Below, in pieces: positions 47,851 through 55,639 of a stretch of 64,000 nucleotides of DNA. The stretch lies in contig NZ_VSWH01000001.1 of assembly GCF_009602705.1 (NCBI RefSeq), forward strand, positions 2,542,001 to 2,606,000. Reading direction: 5' to 3'. Under the pieces are notes generated by a model. It made no database searches. It was given only the letters and a program-made list of their open reading frames with translations, and was not told where the DNA came from. Numbering within the stretch: position 1 is the stretch's first letter; each line of letters starts with the position of its first letter. The DNA is from Chryseobacterium vaccae. GTDB taxonomy: Bacteria > Bacteroidota > Bacteroidia > Flavobacteriales > Weeksellaceae. The position numbers were made by a program, and so were the translations under genes.

Positions 47851-48909
47851 ATGAAAAACTTTGACAGTAGGACTTACAGTATTAACGATTTTCTAGAATG
47901 GAATGACAAAAAGCAACTGCAATTATCACCAAAATTTCAAAGAAAATCAGTATGGACAGATGATGCTAGGTCATATTTATTGGACACAATAATTAGAGGC
48001 AAACCAATTCCAAAAGTTTTTATTAGACAAACTTTAAATGTTGAGACAAGGCAATCAATTAGAGAGGTTGTAGATGGACAACAAAGGCTTAGAACAATAC
48101 TTTCATATATTAATGATGGATTTGTAATAAATAAAAAGCATAACGAAAAATATGGTGGTTATTATTTTAGTCAACTAGGTAATATAGATCCGGAAATACA
48201 AGCCCAAATTTTAAATTATGAATTAGCTGTAGATTTATTAGTAAATTTACCTGATAAGGAAATTCTTGATATTTTTAGTCGATTAAATTCTTATTCTGTA
48301 ACATTAAATGAGCAAGAAAAAATTCATGCAAACCATTTTAGTGAATTCAAAATCCTTGTGGATAAATTAGCTCATAAATATAATGACTTCTGGACTGATA
48401 GTAAACTTCTAACAAATCAAAAAATTCTGAGAATGGAAGATGCAACTTTAGTTGCAGATTTAGTAGTTGCTATGTTAGAAGGTATTCAATCAAAGAAACA
48501 AATCAAAAATTTTTATAGTAAATATGAAAAATCTTTTGAATTTAATGTTTCTGAAGTTGAACAAAAATTTGATACAACTATAGAGTTAATTAAAAGTGTT
48601 TTTGATGAAGGATTAAAATCCACTGAATTTAGGCGTATTCATTTATTTTACTCTCTTTTTACTACTTTCTATTATTCTTTGTTTGGATTAAAAGATATCA
48701 AAATTGCTATGAATTCTATAAATCTAAATAAATATGAAAGAATAAAAATTTCATTAACAAATCTTAATGATCTGTTCAGTAAAAAAACTCTTATAGGTTT
48801 ACCTGAAAATGAAATACAATTTTTAAATGATAGTAGAAGAGCTACTACAGATACAGTTGTTAGAATGAGAAGAACTGAATTTCTAATCAATAAAATAAAT
48901 GGTGTATAA
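47851..48909 (+). CDS. DUF262 domain protein (ParB/GmrS-like)
   Basis: A 352-residue protein with the DUF262 fold: PKFQRKSVW at 27-35, the nucleotide-handling motif DGQQR at 75-79, then FSRLNSYSVTLNEQE. The DUF1524 HNH nuclease domain found in GmrSD-type restriction enzymes is missing, so this is the N-terminal half only; the C-terminal 180 residues are helical. DUF262 proteins occur in systems that attack modified DNA. It overlaps the HEPN-type gene by one base. AT-rich codon use sets both apart from groEL, which suggests transfer. Confidence 0.85.
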   Translation: MKNFDSRTYSINDFLEWNDKKQLQLSPKFQRKSVWTDDARSYLLDTIIRGKPIPKVFIRQTLNVETRQSIREVVDGQQRLRTILSYINDGFVINKKHNEKYGGYYFSQLGNIDPEIQAQILNYELAVDLLVNLPDKEILDIFSRLNSYSVTLNEQEKIHANHFSEFKILVDKLAHKYNDFWTDSKLLTNQKILRMEDATLVADLVVAMLEGIQSKKQIKNFYSKYEKSFEFNVSEVEQKFDTTIELIKSVFDEGLKSTEFRRIHLFYSLFTTFYYSLFGLKDIKIAMNSINLNKYERIKISLTNLNDLFSKKTLIGLPENEIQFLNDSRRATTDTVVRMRRTEFLINKINGV

Positions 48910-49535
48910 TGGCTTTAAACCAAAATTTGACAGAATTTAGAGCTACTATAATAGAATTGAATCAACATATTCAATTTGCACACCAAAAATATGCTAGTGG
49001 TTCTTATAAAATCGCAGTAAGTTTGAGAGAATTTATTTCAGAATCTGCTTTCCTAAAAATTTTTGTTGCGTGGGAGACATTTGTTGAAAAATGTTTCATT
49101 GATTATTTAATCAATGAGGAATCTATACTAAATCGTAGACCGGCAAAATGGGCAACCCCTATTGATTTTAATCATGCAAATCAAATAATAATTGGCAATC
49201 AAAAGCATATGGATTGGTCGAATCCAGAAACAATTAGAAAAATAAGTAAAATATTTTTTCATCAAGGCTATGTATTTGATACTGCGTTATCCGCCATAAA
49301 TGCAGATTTAATGGATATGAAGGCAATAAGAAATTCTGCGGCTCATTTGTCTTCGACCACTACAACGAAATTAGATGGTGTAGCTACAAGAATATTAGGA
49401 ACTCCATCGGTAAATTTTACAGCTTATAAATTACTTTTTCATAATGATCCCAGAAGTATGCCTACCTTACAGACTGTTCTAGAAAGATATTTAAACCTTT
49501 TAGATATAGCTGCAGAAGAAATAGCAAATGGATAA
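48909..49535 (+). CDS. HEPN-type protein (possible RNase) linked to DUF262
   Basis: A 208-residue, helix-rich protein with the RNase-type HEPN motif R-x4-H at 141-146 (RNSAAH) after the helix SAINADLMDMKAI. The N-terminal half has KIFVAWETFVEKCFIDYL, which fits the first HEPN helix pair. HEPN RNases serve as effectors in toxin-antitoxin and phage-defence systems. Its start overlaps the DUF262 stop (TAATG), so the two are co-translated. The call rests on the motif and fold pattern and not on a search. Confidence 0.68.
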   Translation: MALNQNLTEFRATIIELNQHIQFAHQKYASGSYKIAVSLREFISESAFLKIFVAWETFVEKCFIDYLINEESILNRRPAKWATPIDFNHANQIIIGNQKHMDWSNPETIRKISKIFFHQGYVFDTALSAINADLMDMKAIRNSAAHLSSTTTTKLDGVATRILGTPSVNFTAYKLLFHNDPRSMPTLQTVLERYLNLLDIAAEEIANG

Positions 49536-49596
49536 TCAATATATAAATCATAAAAATTACCCCACTATACAAAATCTCCTAACCTTGCACAGAATA

Positions 49597-49633
49597 AAAA
49601 AAGCTCCGAATTCTGAAGACTTCAGAGCTTTTT
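49597..49633. terminator. bidirectional terminator between HEPN and HTH genes
   Basis: A/T-runs flank the outer arms AAGCTC and GAGCTT; an inner hairpin TCTGAAG-A-CTTCAGA sits in the loop. It ends the plus-strand module and the minus-strand HTH gene. Confidence 0.8.
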
Positions 49634-49891
49634 TTATTTATCTAATTCGGAATAGTATTCTTCAAAATCAAAAATAATATCAAATAATTCTTTGGGATGT
49701 ATTCTTAGTCCGGTTGCAATTTCAATGAAAGTACTGAGTTGACAATCAATCTTATTATTAGCCACATCACTAATCCTTGCAGCTGTTACATTACATCTTT
49801 CAGAAACTTTAGAATAAGGAGTTTCTCCTTTTATTTCTTTTATTTTTTCTGAGACCATTTTTTTGATTTCATCAGTCTTAAACTCGTTCAT
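49634..49891 (-). CDS. small HTH (XRE-like) transcriptional regulator
   Basis: An 85-residue protein that is one HTH domain: PYSKVSERCNVTAARISDVA (helix 2-3 region) and LSTFIEIATGLRIHPKELF. It is the only minus-strand gene in the accessory region. An 18-bp palindrome lies across its expected transcript start, so self-repression is likely. It may be the control gene of an adjacent module or of the short RNA encoded divergently. Confidence 0.82.
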   Translation of the reverse strand: MNEFKTDEIKKMVSEKIKEIKGETPYSKVSERCNVTAARISDVANNKIDCQLSTFIEIATGLRIHPKELFDIIFDFEEYYSELDK

Positions 49892-49936
49892 AATCGCACT
49901 GTTTAGTGCAAATTGTAATTATTAGCATAAATTATC

Positions 49937-49978
49937 ATTACCGAATTCGGTAATACAAAGATATTTTTATTATATTTG
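49937..49978. promoter_or_regulatory. 18-bp palindromic operator between divergent promoters
   Basis: ATTACCGAATTCGGTAAT (49937-49954) is a perfect palindrome. On the minus strand TATCTTTG (49956-49963) is an exact -7 box for the HTH gene, which puts the transcript start inside the palindrome. On the plus strand TATATTTG (49971-49978) is a second exact -7 box, whose -33 region falls on the same palindrome. One bound dimer could thus control both. Confidence 0.68.
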
Positions 49979-49984
49979 GAAAAG

Positions 49985-50122
49985 ATTATTCATTAGAGTA
50001 ATTTTGCGATACTTCAAAAAAATATAGAAGCTATTGCTTAGAATCTCGACTTGAAAACTGGTAATTTAAAAGCAACGAGAAGATAAGCAAGAAGCTCACG
50101 ACCTAGGCGTGGGCTCTTTTAT
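49985..50122 (+). ncRNA. possible short RNA divergent from the HTH gene
   Basis: The plus-strand -7 box at 49971 points into a stretch without an ORF that ends in a hairpin, GCTCACG (50094-50100) with CGTGGGC (50108-50114), followed by TCTTTTAT. An inner CTCG/CGAG pair is also present. This gives a transcript of about 135 bases. No known RNA family is recognised. Confidence 0.35.
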
Positions 50123-50402
50123 CTGTTGCACGGTATACCAGTACCTCTAGTACAGATATTGTAGAGTCTCATGCCGTTTTATTTTCATGCTGTTCTGCTT
50201 TTCTGCAATTATTTTTTCTAAGCCTGCTTTACAACATAAAGTATCATGATACGGTACAATGGGGTGTACAATCCATTGCGGCTTTCGGGCTTTTAGAAAA
50301 ACACAAATTCTATCATATTCATTAGGCTTGTATCGGCAGGAAGTTCAGGTAGGCTTCCTCCTTTACGGTCAGTAAAATCGTACACTAAAAAAATACAGAC
50401 TC
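50123..50402. other. gene-free stretch with short palindromes
   Basis: This part holds GGTATACC, a 12-bp palindrome GTATCATGATAC (50241-50252) and the pair CAATGG/CCATTG (50257-50262, 50273-50278), but no gene or clear promoter. It leads into the next gene at 50403. Confidence 0.4.
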
Positions 50403-50936
50403 ATGAAAAAAACCAGAACAGACTTTACATCCCGGCTGGGGAAAGGCCGGAAGAAGCATTGCGGATTACAGCAGATGGAGACGTTTTTCCAGCTCAATGA
50501 CCTTACAGCATCCAAAGAGCTGCTAAACCACATTATGAATTATGCTGTTAAAAGAAATAGCTGGATAAAAGAAGATCCATCCGTTATCTTTCATTTTCAC
50601 CAGGCGATGCGGTCATTCATCCGTGCGGGCTACTTCATCATGCTGAAGGAAAAGAAATGGGCTCTCAATACCCAGTTGGAAGAAGTCTCTCCGTTGGTTC
50701 TGGGCTTGCTTTCTGAGAAAGAATACCAAAATCCTCTGCTGGTCTTTAAAAAAGCATTCAGGGAATACAGCATCAAGGAGTTTGATTATTTTATTTCCGG
50801 AATGGTCTATTTCTCACTGGGCATCTATGACCATCTTCCGGAAAGGAATATGATAAGCCCGTACATTCATCTCACCAAAATGCTGGATGCAGCGTACCTT
50901 CTTCTGGAAAGGAAAGAGTTCAAAAGTTTGATCTAA
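50403..50936 (+). CDS. hypothetical protein, helical, unknown
   Basis: A 177-residue soluble protein with a basic N-terminus (MKKTRTDFTSRLGKGRKKHCG) and a mostly helical body. I do not recognise the family. Its G+C and codon use are closer to the core genes than to the AT-rich neighbours, so it is probably a long-term resident. It stands alone, with about 150 bp after it. Confidence 0.7.
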   Translation: MKKTRTDFTSRLGKGRKKHCGLQQMETFFQLNDLTASKELLNHIMNYAVKRNSWIKEDPSVIFHFHQAMRSFIRAGYFIMLKEKKWALNTQLEEVSPLVLGLLSEKEYQNPLLVFKKAFREYSIKEFDYFISGMVYFSLGIYDHLPERNMISPYIHLTKMLDAAYLLLERKEFKSLI

Positions 50937-51030
50937 AAAAGATAGCATTTGACACTCTTCATAAATTCTTCAGAAGATTCCGAAAACTTAATACTATTTT
51001 TAAATATTTTCAGAACATTAAAGAATGATT

Positions 51031-51038
51031 TATCTTTG
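51031..51038 (+). promoter_or_regulatory. promoter -7 box of the 51,088 gene
   Basis: TATCTTTG is an exact TAnnTTTG box, 50 bases before the ATG. TTTC at 51008-51011 is one base from a -33 TTTG at 19-base spacing. Confidence 0.55.
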
Positions 51039-51087
51039 ACTGCTTATTCATAAAACTTTAAACTAATAATCACATCTGAAAACTAAA

Positions 51088-52182
51088 ATGGAAGAGATCT
51101 TTAAAAGCTACGAAAAAGAAATATCCAAAAAACACAGCTTTGGTTTTACTCCTGCCTATAAAGAAGAATTCAGAACACCAGTCAGCGAAATTCTTTTCAT
51201 TGCCATCGCAGAAAAAACATTTGAAAGACTGGGTTGGGATCTTGTGTATAAAGATGATTACAATATAGAAGCAAAATATAAATGTACAGGTTGGATGAAT
51301 GAGCGTTGGACTGAAATTATTACCGCTACTTATAAGAACGGTGCAGTATCAGTAAAAAGCGAATCTTTAGGAAGCGAAATCTGGGATAATGGAAAAAATT
51401 CTAAAAGAGTTAAGCTGTTTATTTATGCTTATCAGGAAACTTTAAAAACGTTCAACCTGCAAACTCTTAAGGATCTTGAAAAGGAAATAGAAAGGAAAAA
51501 CAATTGGGATGATTATATAATTCCTGAAACTTTACCACAACCCACACCAACAAAAACACCCAATATAACATTACCCATTATGGGTGGAATATTCATTTCG
51601 TTACTAACCAGTTTTCTGGTGGCATTGCTTTCGGTAAAAGGACTTTACTTCATTGGATTATTTGAATTCCTTGTGGCAACAGCCCTTGTCTTTGCAATGA
51701 AGTATGTAATTAGATTTTCAAACTATACTGATTTAAATAAGTTGCAATACCTTTTTGGTGCGATGATCCTTTTAACCTATATCTCAAACGAATATTTTCA
51801 ATATGAAATAATTCTAAATACAAATAATCTTGAGAGAATTGGATTTTTTAATTTTTTACAAATAAGATTTTCACAAGGCTTTATAGTAAACAAAATAAAT
51901 ACTGGATGGATTGGCTGGATCGTTATTTGGGTGATACAACTTGGGTTAACTGGTCTTTTTGTTTACCTTAAATTAGTTAGGGTACTTACAAAATATGTTA
52001 TTGAAAGAGTTCCGCCAGAAGTCGTTGATTTCACATTTTATCATCTGTTAAAAGATAGGTCAGAGGAAGAAGTAAGAGCAGAACTTGCTAAAAAAGGATG
52101 GTCAGACATACAACATCAGAATGAAGCTTTTGAAGCAATTGGAGGTTTTCAAAGTGTAGTAACATTGAATAGACTTAAATAA
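51088..52182 (+). CDS. hypothetical protein with membrane segments
   Basis: A 364-residue protein: a soluble N-terminal domain (about 1-145) with LGWDLVYKDDYNIEAKYKC, a Pro/Thr-rich linker (TLPQPTPTKTPN), then four hydrophobic helices at about 163-185, 188-210, 223-240 and 276-300, and a soluble C-terminal end with DRSEEEVRAELAKKGWSD. Function unknown. The linker marks a clear two-part layout. Confidence 0.72.
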   Translation: MEEIFKSYEKEISKKHSFGFTPAYKEEFRTPVSEILFIAIAEKTFERLGWDLVYKDDYNIEAKYKCTGWMNERWTEIITATYKNGAVSVKSESLGSEIWDNGKNSKRVKLFIYAYQETLKTFNLQTLKDLEKEIERKNNWDDYIIPETLPQPTPTKTPNITLPIMGGIFISLLTSFLVALLSVKGLYFIGLFEFLVATALVFAMKYVIRFSNYTDLNKLQYLFGAMILLTYISNEYFQYEIILNTNNLERIGFFNFLQIRFSQGFIVNKINTGWIGWIVIWVIQLGLTGLFVYLKLVRVLTKYVIERVPPEVVDFTFYHLLKDRSEEEVRAELAKKGWSDIQHQNEAFEAIGGFQSVVTLNRLK

Positions 52183-52290
52183 TGTTCAATCCTTTATTCT
52201 CCTCCCCCACGCAAAGCATAAATTTTTAAGTTTTAATATCTCCGTTACCGCACGATTATATTATTAGAATGTTTAATTTATAATACTATA

Positions 52291-52318
52291 GCCGCACTAA
52301 AGGATTCGTGCGGCAGCA
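52291..52318. repeat. hairpin repeat, copy 1
   Basis: GCCGCAC (52291-52297) and GTGCGGC (52308-52314) form a perfect 7-bp stem. The 20 bases 52299-52318 recur at 53372-53391 with one change, so two copies lie on both sides of the Kelch gene. Confidence 0.55.
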
Positions 52319-52420
52319 GTATACCAAAAATAACACCAAAGAATTCTCTTCAACTTTTTCCTATCTTTAAACCACGCTATTCAATTAAAGAGACTTAAAT
52401 AAAAATAAATACTACTATCA

Positions 52421-53353
52421 TTGAAAAAGTTATTAATTCTTTCATTTTTAGGTTCAATACTAGTTCATGCACAAACACTTCAATTTAAAACTCTCGCCAA
52501 TATGTCTGTAGGCAGAGGTGGCACTGCCAGTGTGATTGTGAATGACAATATCTATGTGAGCAACGGGTATCAGGAAGACAGCGGTAATGCAAAATTTATT
52601 GAAAAATATAATATTACCTATAACAAATGGAGTGTTCTCAATTCTACTCTGCTTCCCAGAAGATTTGCCAATTCGGAGACTTACGATAATAAAATTTATA
52701 TTTTTAACGGCTGGGGAAACAGCCATCTTGAAATTGTAGACCTTGCAACCAATACAATAACGAAGGGTGCTACCAATCGCTCCTACACAGGAAATGCAGG
52801 TTCTGCAATCTATAATGGCAGAATATATGTGTTTGGCGGCAGCGGGCTAAATGGAGCTGAAACCACGGTATTTTCTAATAAATTCCGGTATTATGACATT
52901 GCTTCAAATACATGGAATCCCTTACCCGATATGCCCACAGCCAGAGAAACAAAGGGCAAAATTGTAAATGATAAACTTTATGTAATTGGTGGTTTTAATG
53001 GTACCCCATCCCGTCTGATCAATGTTTACGACCTCAAAACCAATCTTTGGGTCGATAAATATACCATGCCTGTTGGGATAGCCGGACACTCATTAGCGGT
53101 ATCCGGTAATAATATTTTCATTATAGGTGGTTTTAATAATCAAAGCTTTCTCGCGTATTTTGATACTACAACCAATAAACTATATCAGCTATCCTCCAAT
53201 ATGATTCCCAGAAGATATCCTACAGCGGAAGTATATAACAATAAATTATACATCATTGGTGGAAGTACAACGTCTCTACTCAAATCATCAATTAAAAGTA
53301 CCCAGGTAGCTGATATTAATGAAAGTGTGCTTTCTTCAACGGTAAACAAGTAA
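52421..53353 (+). CDS. secreted Kelch-repeat beta-propeller protein
   Basis: A 310-residue protein that starts at TTG 52421, the only start that gives the signal peptide (MKKLLILSFLGSILVHAQ). Six Kelch blades can be seen, each ending in a block such as IYVSNGY, IYIFNGW, IYVFGGS, LYVIGGF, IFIIGGF and LYIIGGS, so one full six-blade propeller. There is no clear type IX secretion signal at the end, so it probably stays in the periplasm. TATCTTTA at 52372 is a near-consensus -7 box. The ligand is unknown. Confidence 0.82.
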   Translation: MKKLLILSFLGSILVHAQTLQFKTLANMSVGRGGTASVIVNDNIYVSNGYQEDSGNAKFIEKYNITYNKWSVLNSTLLPRRFANSETYDNKIYIFNGWGNSHLEIVDLATNTITKGATNRSYTGNAGSAIYNGRIYVFGGSGLNGAETTVFSNKFRYYDIASNTWNPLPDMPTARETKGKIVNDKLYVIGGFNGTPSRLINVYDLKTNLWVDKYTMPVGIAGHSLAVSGNNIFIIGGFNNQSFLAYFDTTTNKLYQLSSNMIPRRYPTAEVYNNKLYIIGGSTTSLLKSSIKSTQVADINESVLSSTVNK

Positions 53354-53371
53354 GATCACTATAACCATATG

Positions 53372-53391
53372 AAAGGATTCGTTCGGCAGCA
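53372..53391. repeat. hairpin repeat, copy 2
   Basis: AAAGGATTCGTTCGGCAGCA differs by one base from the segment at 52299-52318. The left arm of the hairpin is lost here (CATATG in place of GCCGCAC), so this copy is degenerate. Confidence 0.55.
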
Positions 53392-53462
53392 ATGGAAGTA
53401 TACAGAACGAGTTGAGCTATTAGCATTGTCCAATATTCTATTTAACATAGGGAAAACTTGTG

Positions 53463-53470
53463 TATATTTG
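53463..53470 (+). promoter_or_regulatory. promoter -7 box of the HrgA-like gene
   Basis: TATATTTG, exact TAnnTTTG, 25 bases before the ATG at 53495. The -33 position reads ATTT. Confidence 0.55.
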
Positions 53471-53494
53471 GAGATATAACAGTACACAAAACCA

Positions 53495-54451
53495 ATGACC
53501 ATTAAAGAAGCTATAATAAAAGTACTTGAAGATAATATCGGTGCATTTACATATATTGAAGTCCATGATTTAGTTAACGCTAAAAATTATGTTGATTGGT
53601 CCAATGCAAAAACACCAACCGATACAATTGGAGCACAATTAGGACATTTTATTAGAAAAAATGATACTCGTGTAAAAAGATTTAAGTCTAAAAATGGTTT
53701 TCTATATTATTCTTCAAAAAACGAAAATCAAATTAATTTAGATGTTCCAATTGAAAAAATCAAGGAATCTGTTATTAGAAAAGATAAAAAATCATTTCAC
53801 GAAAGACACCTTCATAAATTATTAGTAAGTTACCTAAAAAGTAGAGGCATTTATGCTAAAACAATTTTTCATGAAAAATCATTGAATACAAAAGATGACC
53901 ATCAAAAATGGGTTCATCCTGATATGGTTGCGATTGACTTTGTTAATCTGAAAAATAAAAACTCAAATGCTTTAATGAAATTGGTAAATAAAGCTGATGC
54001 TTTTAATATTACCTCATATGAAATCAAAAAAGAAATAAATACAGATTATGAATTAAAAAAGTATTTCTTTCAAGCTGTTTCAAATTCAAGCTGGGCAAAT
54101 TATGGATATCTGGTTGCTTTTGAAATTAGTAAAAATTTGCTGGGAGAAATGGAAAGATTATCTCAATCTTTTGGAATTGGAATTATTGAGCTGAAGTCCA
54201 ATCCCTATGAGAGTGAAATTCATTTTGTATCAAAATATCGTGATCTAGAATACAAGACAATTGACAAACTTTGCGAATTGAATCCTGATTTTGAAAAATT
54301 TATTTCGCAAACAGAAGCGTTATTAAGTGCTTCAGATAAGTTTTTAGGAGGCACATTAGAAATTTTCAATAAATATTGCGACGAATATTTTAAAACCGAT
54401 TCAGAAATAGAAGAATATTGTAAAACAAACGGAATACCTTACGAAGATTAA
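53495..54451 (+). CDS. HrgA-like protein: HARE-HTH plus nuclease-like domain
   Basis: A 318-residue protein. Residues 1-75 form a HARE-HTH (winged helix found with restriction enzymes): MTIKEAIIKVLEDNIGAFTY and TIGAQLGHFIRKND. From about 100 the sequence fits a PD-(D/E)xK core: PD at 142-143 with Asp148 (HPDMVAID) and ExK at 176-178 (SYEIKKE). HrgA was first described in Helicobacter pylori near a restriction system. Here no methyltransferase is near. A role in DNA targeting is likely, but nuclease action is an inference. AT-rich codons suggest transfer. Confidence 0.72.
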   Translation: MTIKEAIIKVLEDNIGAFTYIEVHDLVNAKNYVDWSNAKTPTDTIGAQLGHFIRKNDTRVKRFKSKNGFLYYSSKNENQINLDVPIEKIKESVIRKDKKSFHERHLHKLLVSYLKSRGIYAKTIFHEKSLNTKDDHQKWVHPDMVAIDFVNLKNKNSNALMKLVNKADAFNITSYEIKKEINTDYELKKYFFQAVSNSSWANYGYLVAFEISKNLLGEMERLSQSFGIGIIELKSNPYESEIHFVSKYRDLEYKTIDKLCELNPDFEKFISQTEALLSASDKFLGGTLEIFNKYCDEYFKTDSEIEEYCKTNGIPYED

Positions 54452-54642
54452 AACATAGGTTTTGCAAAATGGAAGGTTAAGTTTAAGTTGAACTTTTGTG
54501 CTTTCAAATCCGCAATAATTCACCCCCTGCTGCGCAAAGTCTACTGACTTTATGCATACATAATAATAAATCATCCAAAGTCAGGAAGTTTCGAAAACCG
54601 GATCGTAATCTTTAGGTTGGGATTATAAAAAACTAATACAGC

Positions 54643-54750
54643 ATGAAAACAACAATCTATACCGTACAGGATATATACATTCCCCAATCCTGGAATACCA
54701 TTCATAAAGAAAATTGTCTGTTACCATTGACGCATAATCAGATTATATAA
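54643..54750 (+). CDS. small ORF of 35 codons, doubtful
   Basis: The gap 54452-54772 holds this short frame (MKTTIYTVQDIYIPQSWN at the start) and an 8-bp inverted pair (CTGACTTT 54544-54551, AAAGTCAG 54777-33 bases earlier at 54577-54584). The peptide has no family that I recognise. It may be the remnant of a longer gene. Confidence 0.25.
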   Translation: MKTTIYTVQDIYIPQSWNTIHKENCLLPLTHNQII

Positions 54751-54772
54751 TCATCACAAAACAACACTACGA

Positions 54773-55507
54773 ATGGGATATTGGCGCACACTGCATTTAT
54801 TTGATGACAAAAAATTTTATAAAGACATTGTTCCGGCATTAAAAGGAGAAACAGGCGACTTAACTGCCGATTGCCAGGAATTTTTAAAATCTCATGTTAT
54901 CGGAAGCACTTTACATCTGTCTAAACAGGAACTCGAAAAGCTCGTCAATCAAACTATTGAAAATATTGTTTCAATATCAAATTCATTAGATGAAACTTTC
55001 AAAATAAACAGCGAATATCAGAAAGCAGAAAATACAAACACTGAGGTGGCATTTTGTAATAATTTAGAAGGATATTATGAATTTTCCAAGTTTTTTGAAT
55101 ATTATACCTTTAAGACCTGCGCTGATTTTTTCCCTCATTTAGGCCTTGGAAAAGGCGGAGTGTCCCGGAATTTTGAAGTATCTGAAAAAGCGCTTGCCTA
55201 TTCAATCATTGAAGACCTTGATGATTGGAACAATTTTTTGTGTTTCGACAGAATGGGAATTACCAATTGGATGTCTTATGAAGATCTTCAATACCTTTAT
55301 CTTGACAAGGAGAATCTGAAACATGACGAGAATGAAATAGCAGGGGCCTTTCTTACCCTTCTTGAAATAGCATACACTAACCAACTTGGCTTTATTATGG
55401 GGGTTGATATGAGAGAAGAGATATTACAATCGCTGCCCAGCAATAAGACCGTAAAACCAGAAACCTGGACACTGCAGAATTTATCCGGGCTGATATGGGG
55501 AATGTAA
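54773..55507 (+). CDS. hypothetical protein, possible immunity protein
   Basis: A 244-residue soluble, acidic protein (MGYWRTLHLFDDKKFYKDIV). It has no signal peptide and no catalytic motif that I can see. The start MGYWRTLHLF, the single-domain size and the run of similar genes after it suggest the first member of an immunity gene bank. I do not recognise the family with certainty. Confidence 0.65.
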   Translation: MGYWRTLHLFDDKKFYKDIVPALKGETGDLTADCQEFLKSHVIGSTLHLSKQELEKLVNQTIENIVSISNSLDETFKINSEYQKAENTNTEVAFCNNLEGYYEFSKFFEYYTFKTCADFFPHLGLGKGGVSRNFEVSEKALAYSIIEDLDDWNNFLCFDRMGITNWMSYEDLQYLYLDKENLKHDENEIAGAFLTLLEIAYTNQLGFIMGVDMREEILQSLPSNKTVKPETWTLQNLSGLIWGM

Positions 55508-55570
55508 ACGATCGAAATACATAAAAAATAGTCCCAGAAAATAACATCAGCTTACTGAATTCCTATTGAA

Positions 55571-55590
55571 CACGCAAAGATGTCTATTTA
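55571..55590. repeat. fragment of the palindromic repeat at 29,743
   Basis: CACGCAAAGATGTCTATTTA matches 29743-29762 at 19 of 20 bases. Only this end is preserved here, in the gap before the BRCT-SUKH gene. Confidence 0.5.
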
Positions 55591-55639
55591 CAGAATATTT
55601 GTGCATAAATCAAGACGTTAGCGGCTAATTAAAAACATC

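Noticed and set aside
52291..53391. CRISPR repeats or insertion-sequence ends around the Kelch gene
   Set aside because: There are only two copies, 1 kb apart, with no spacer series and no transposase between them.
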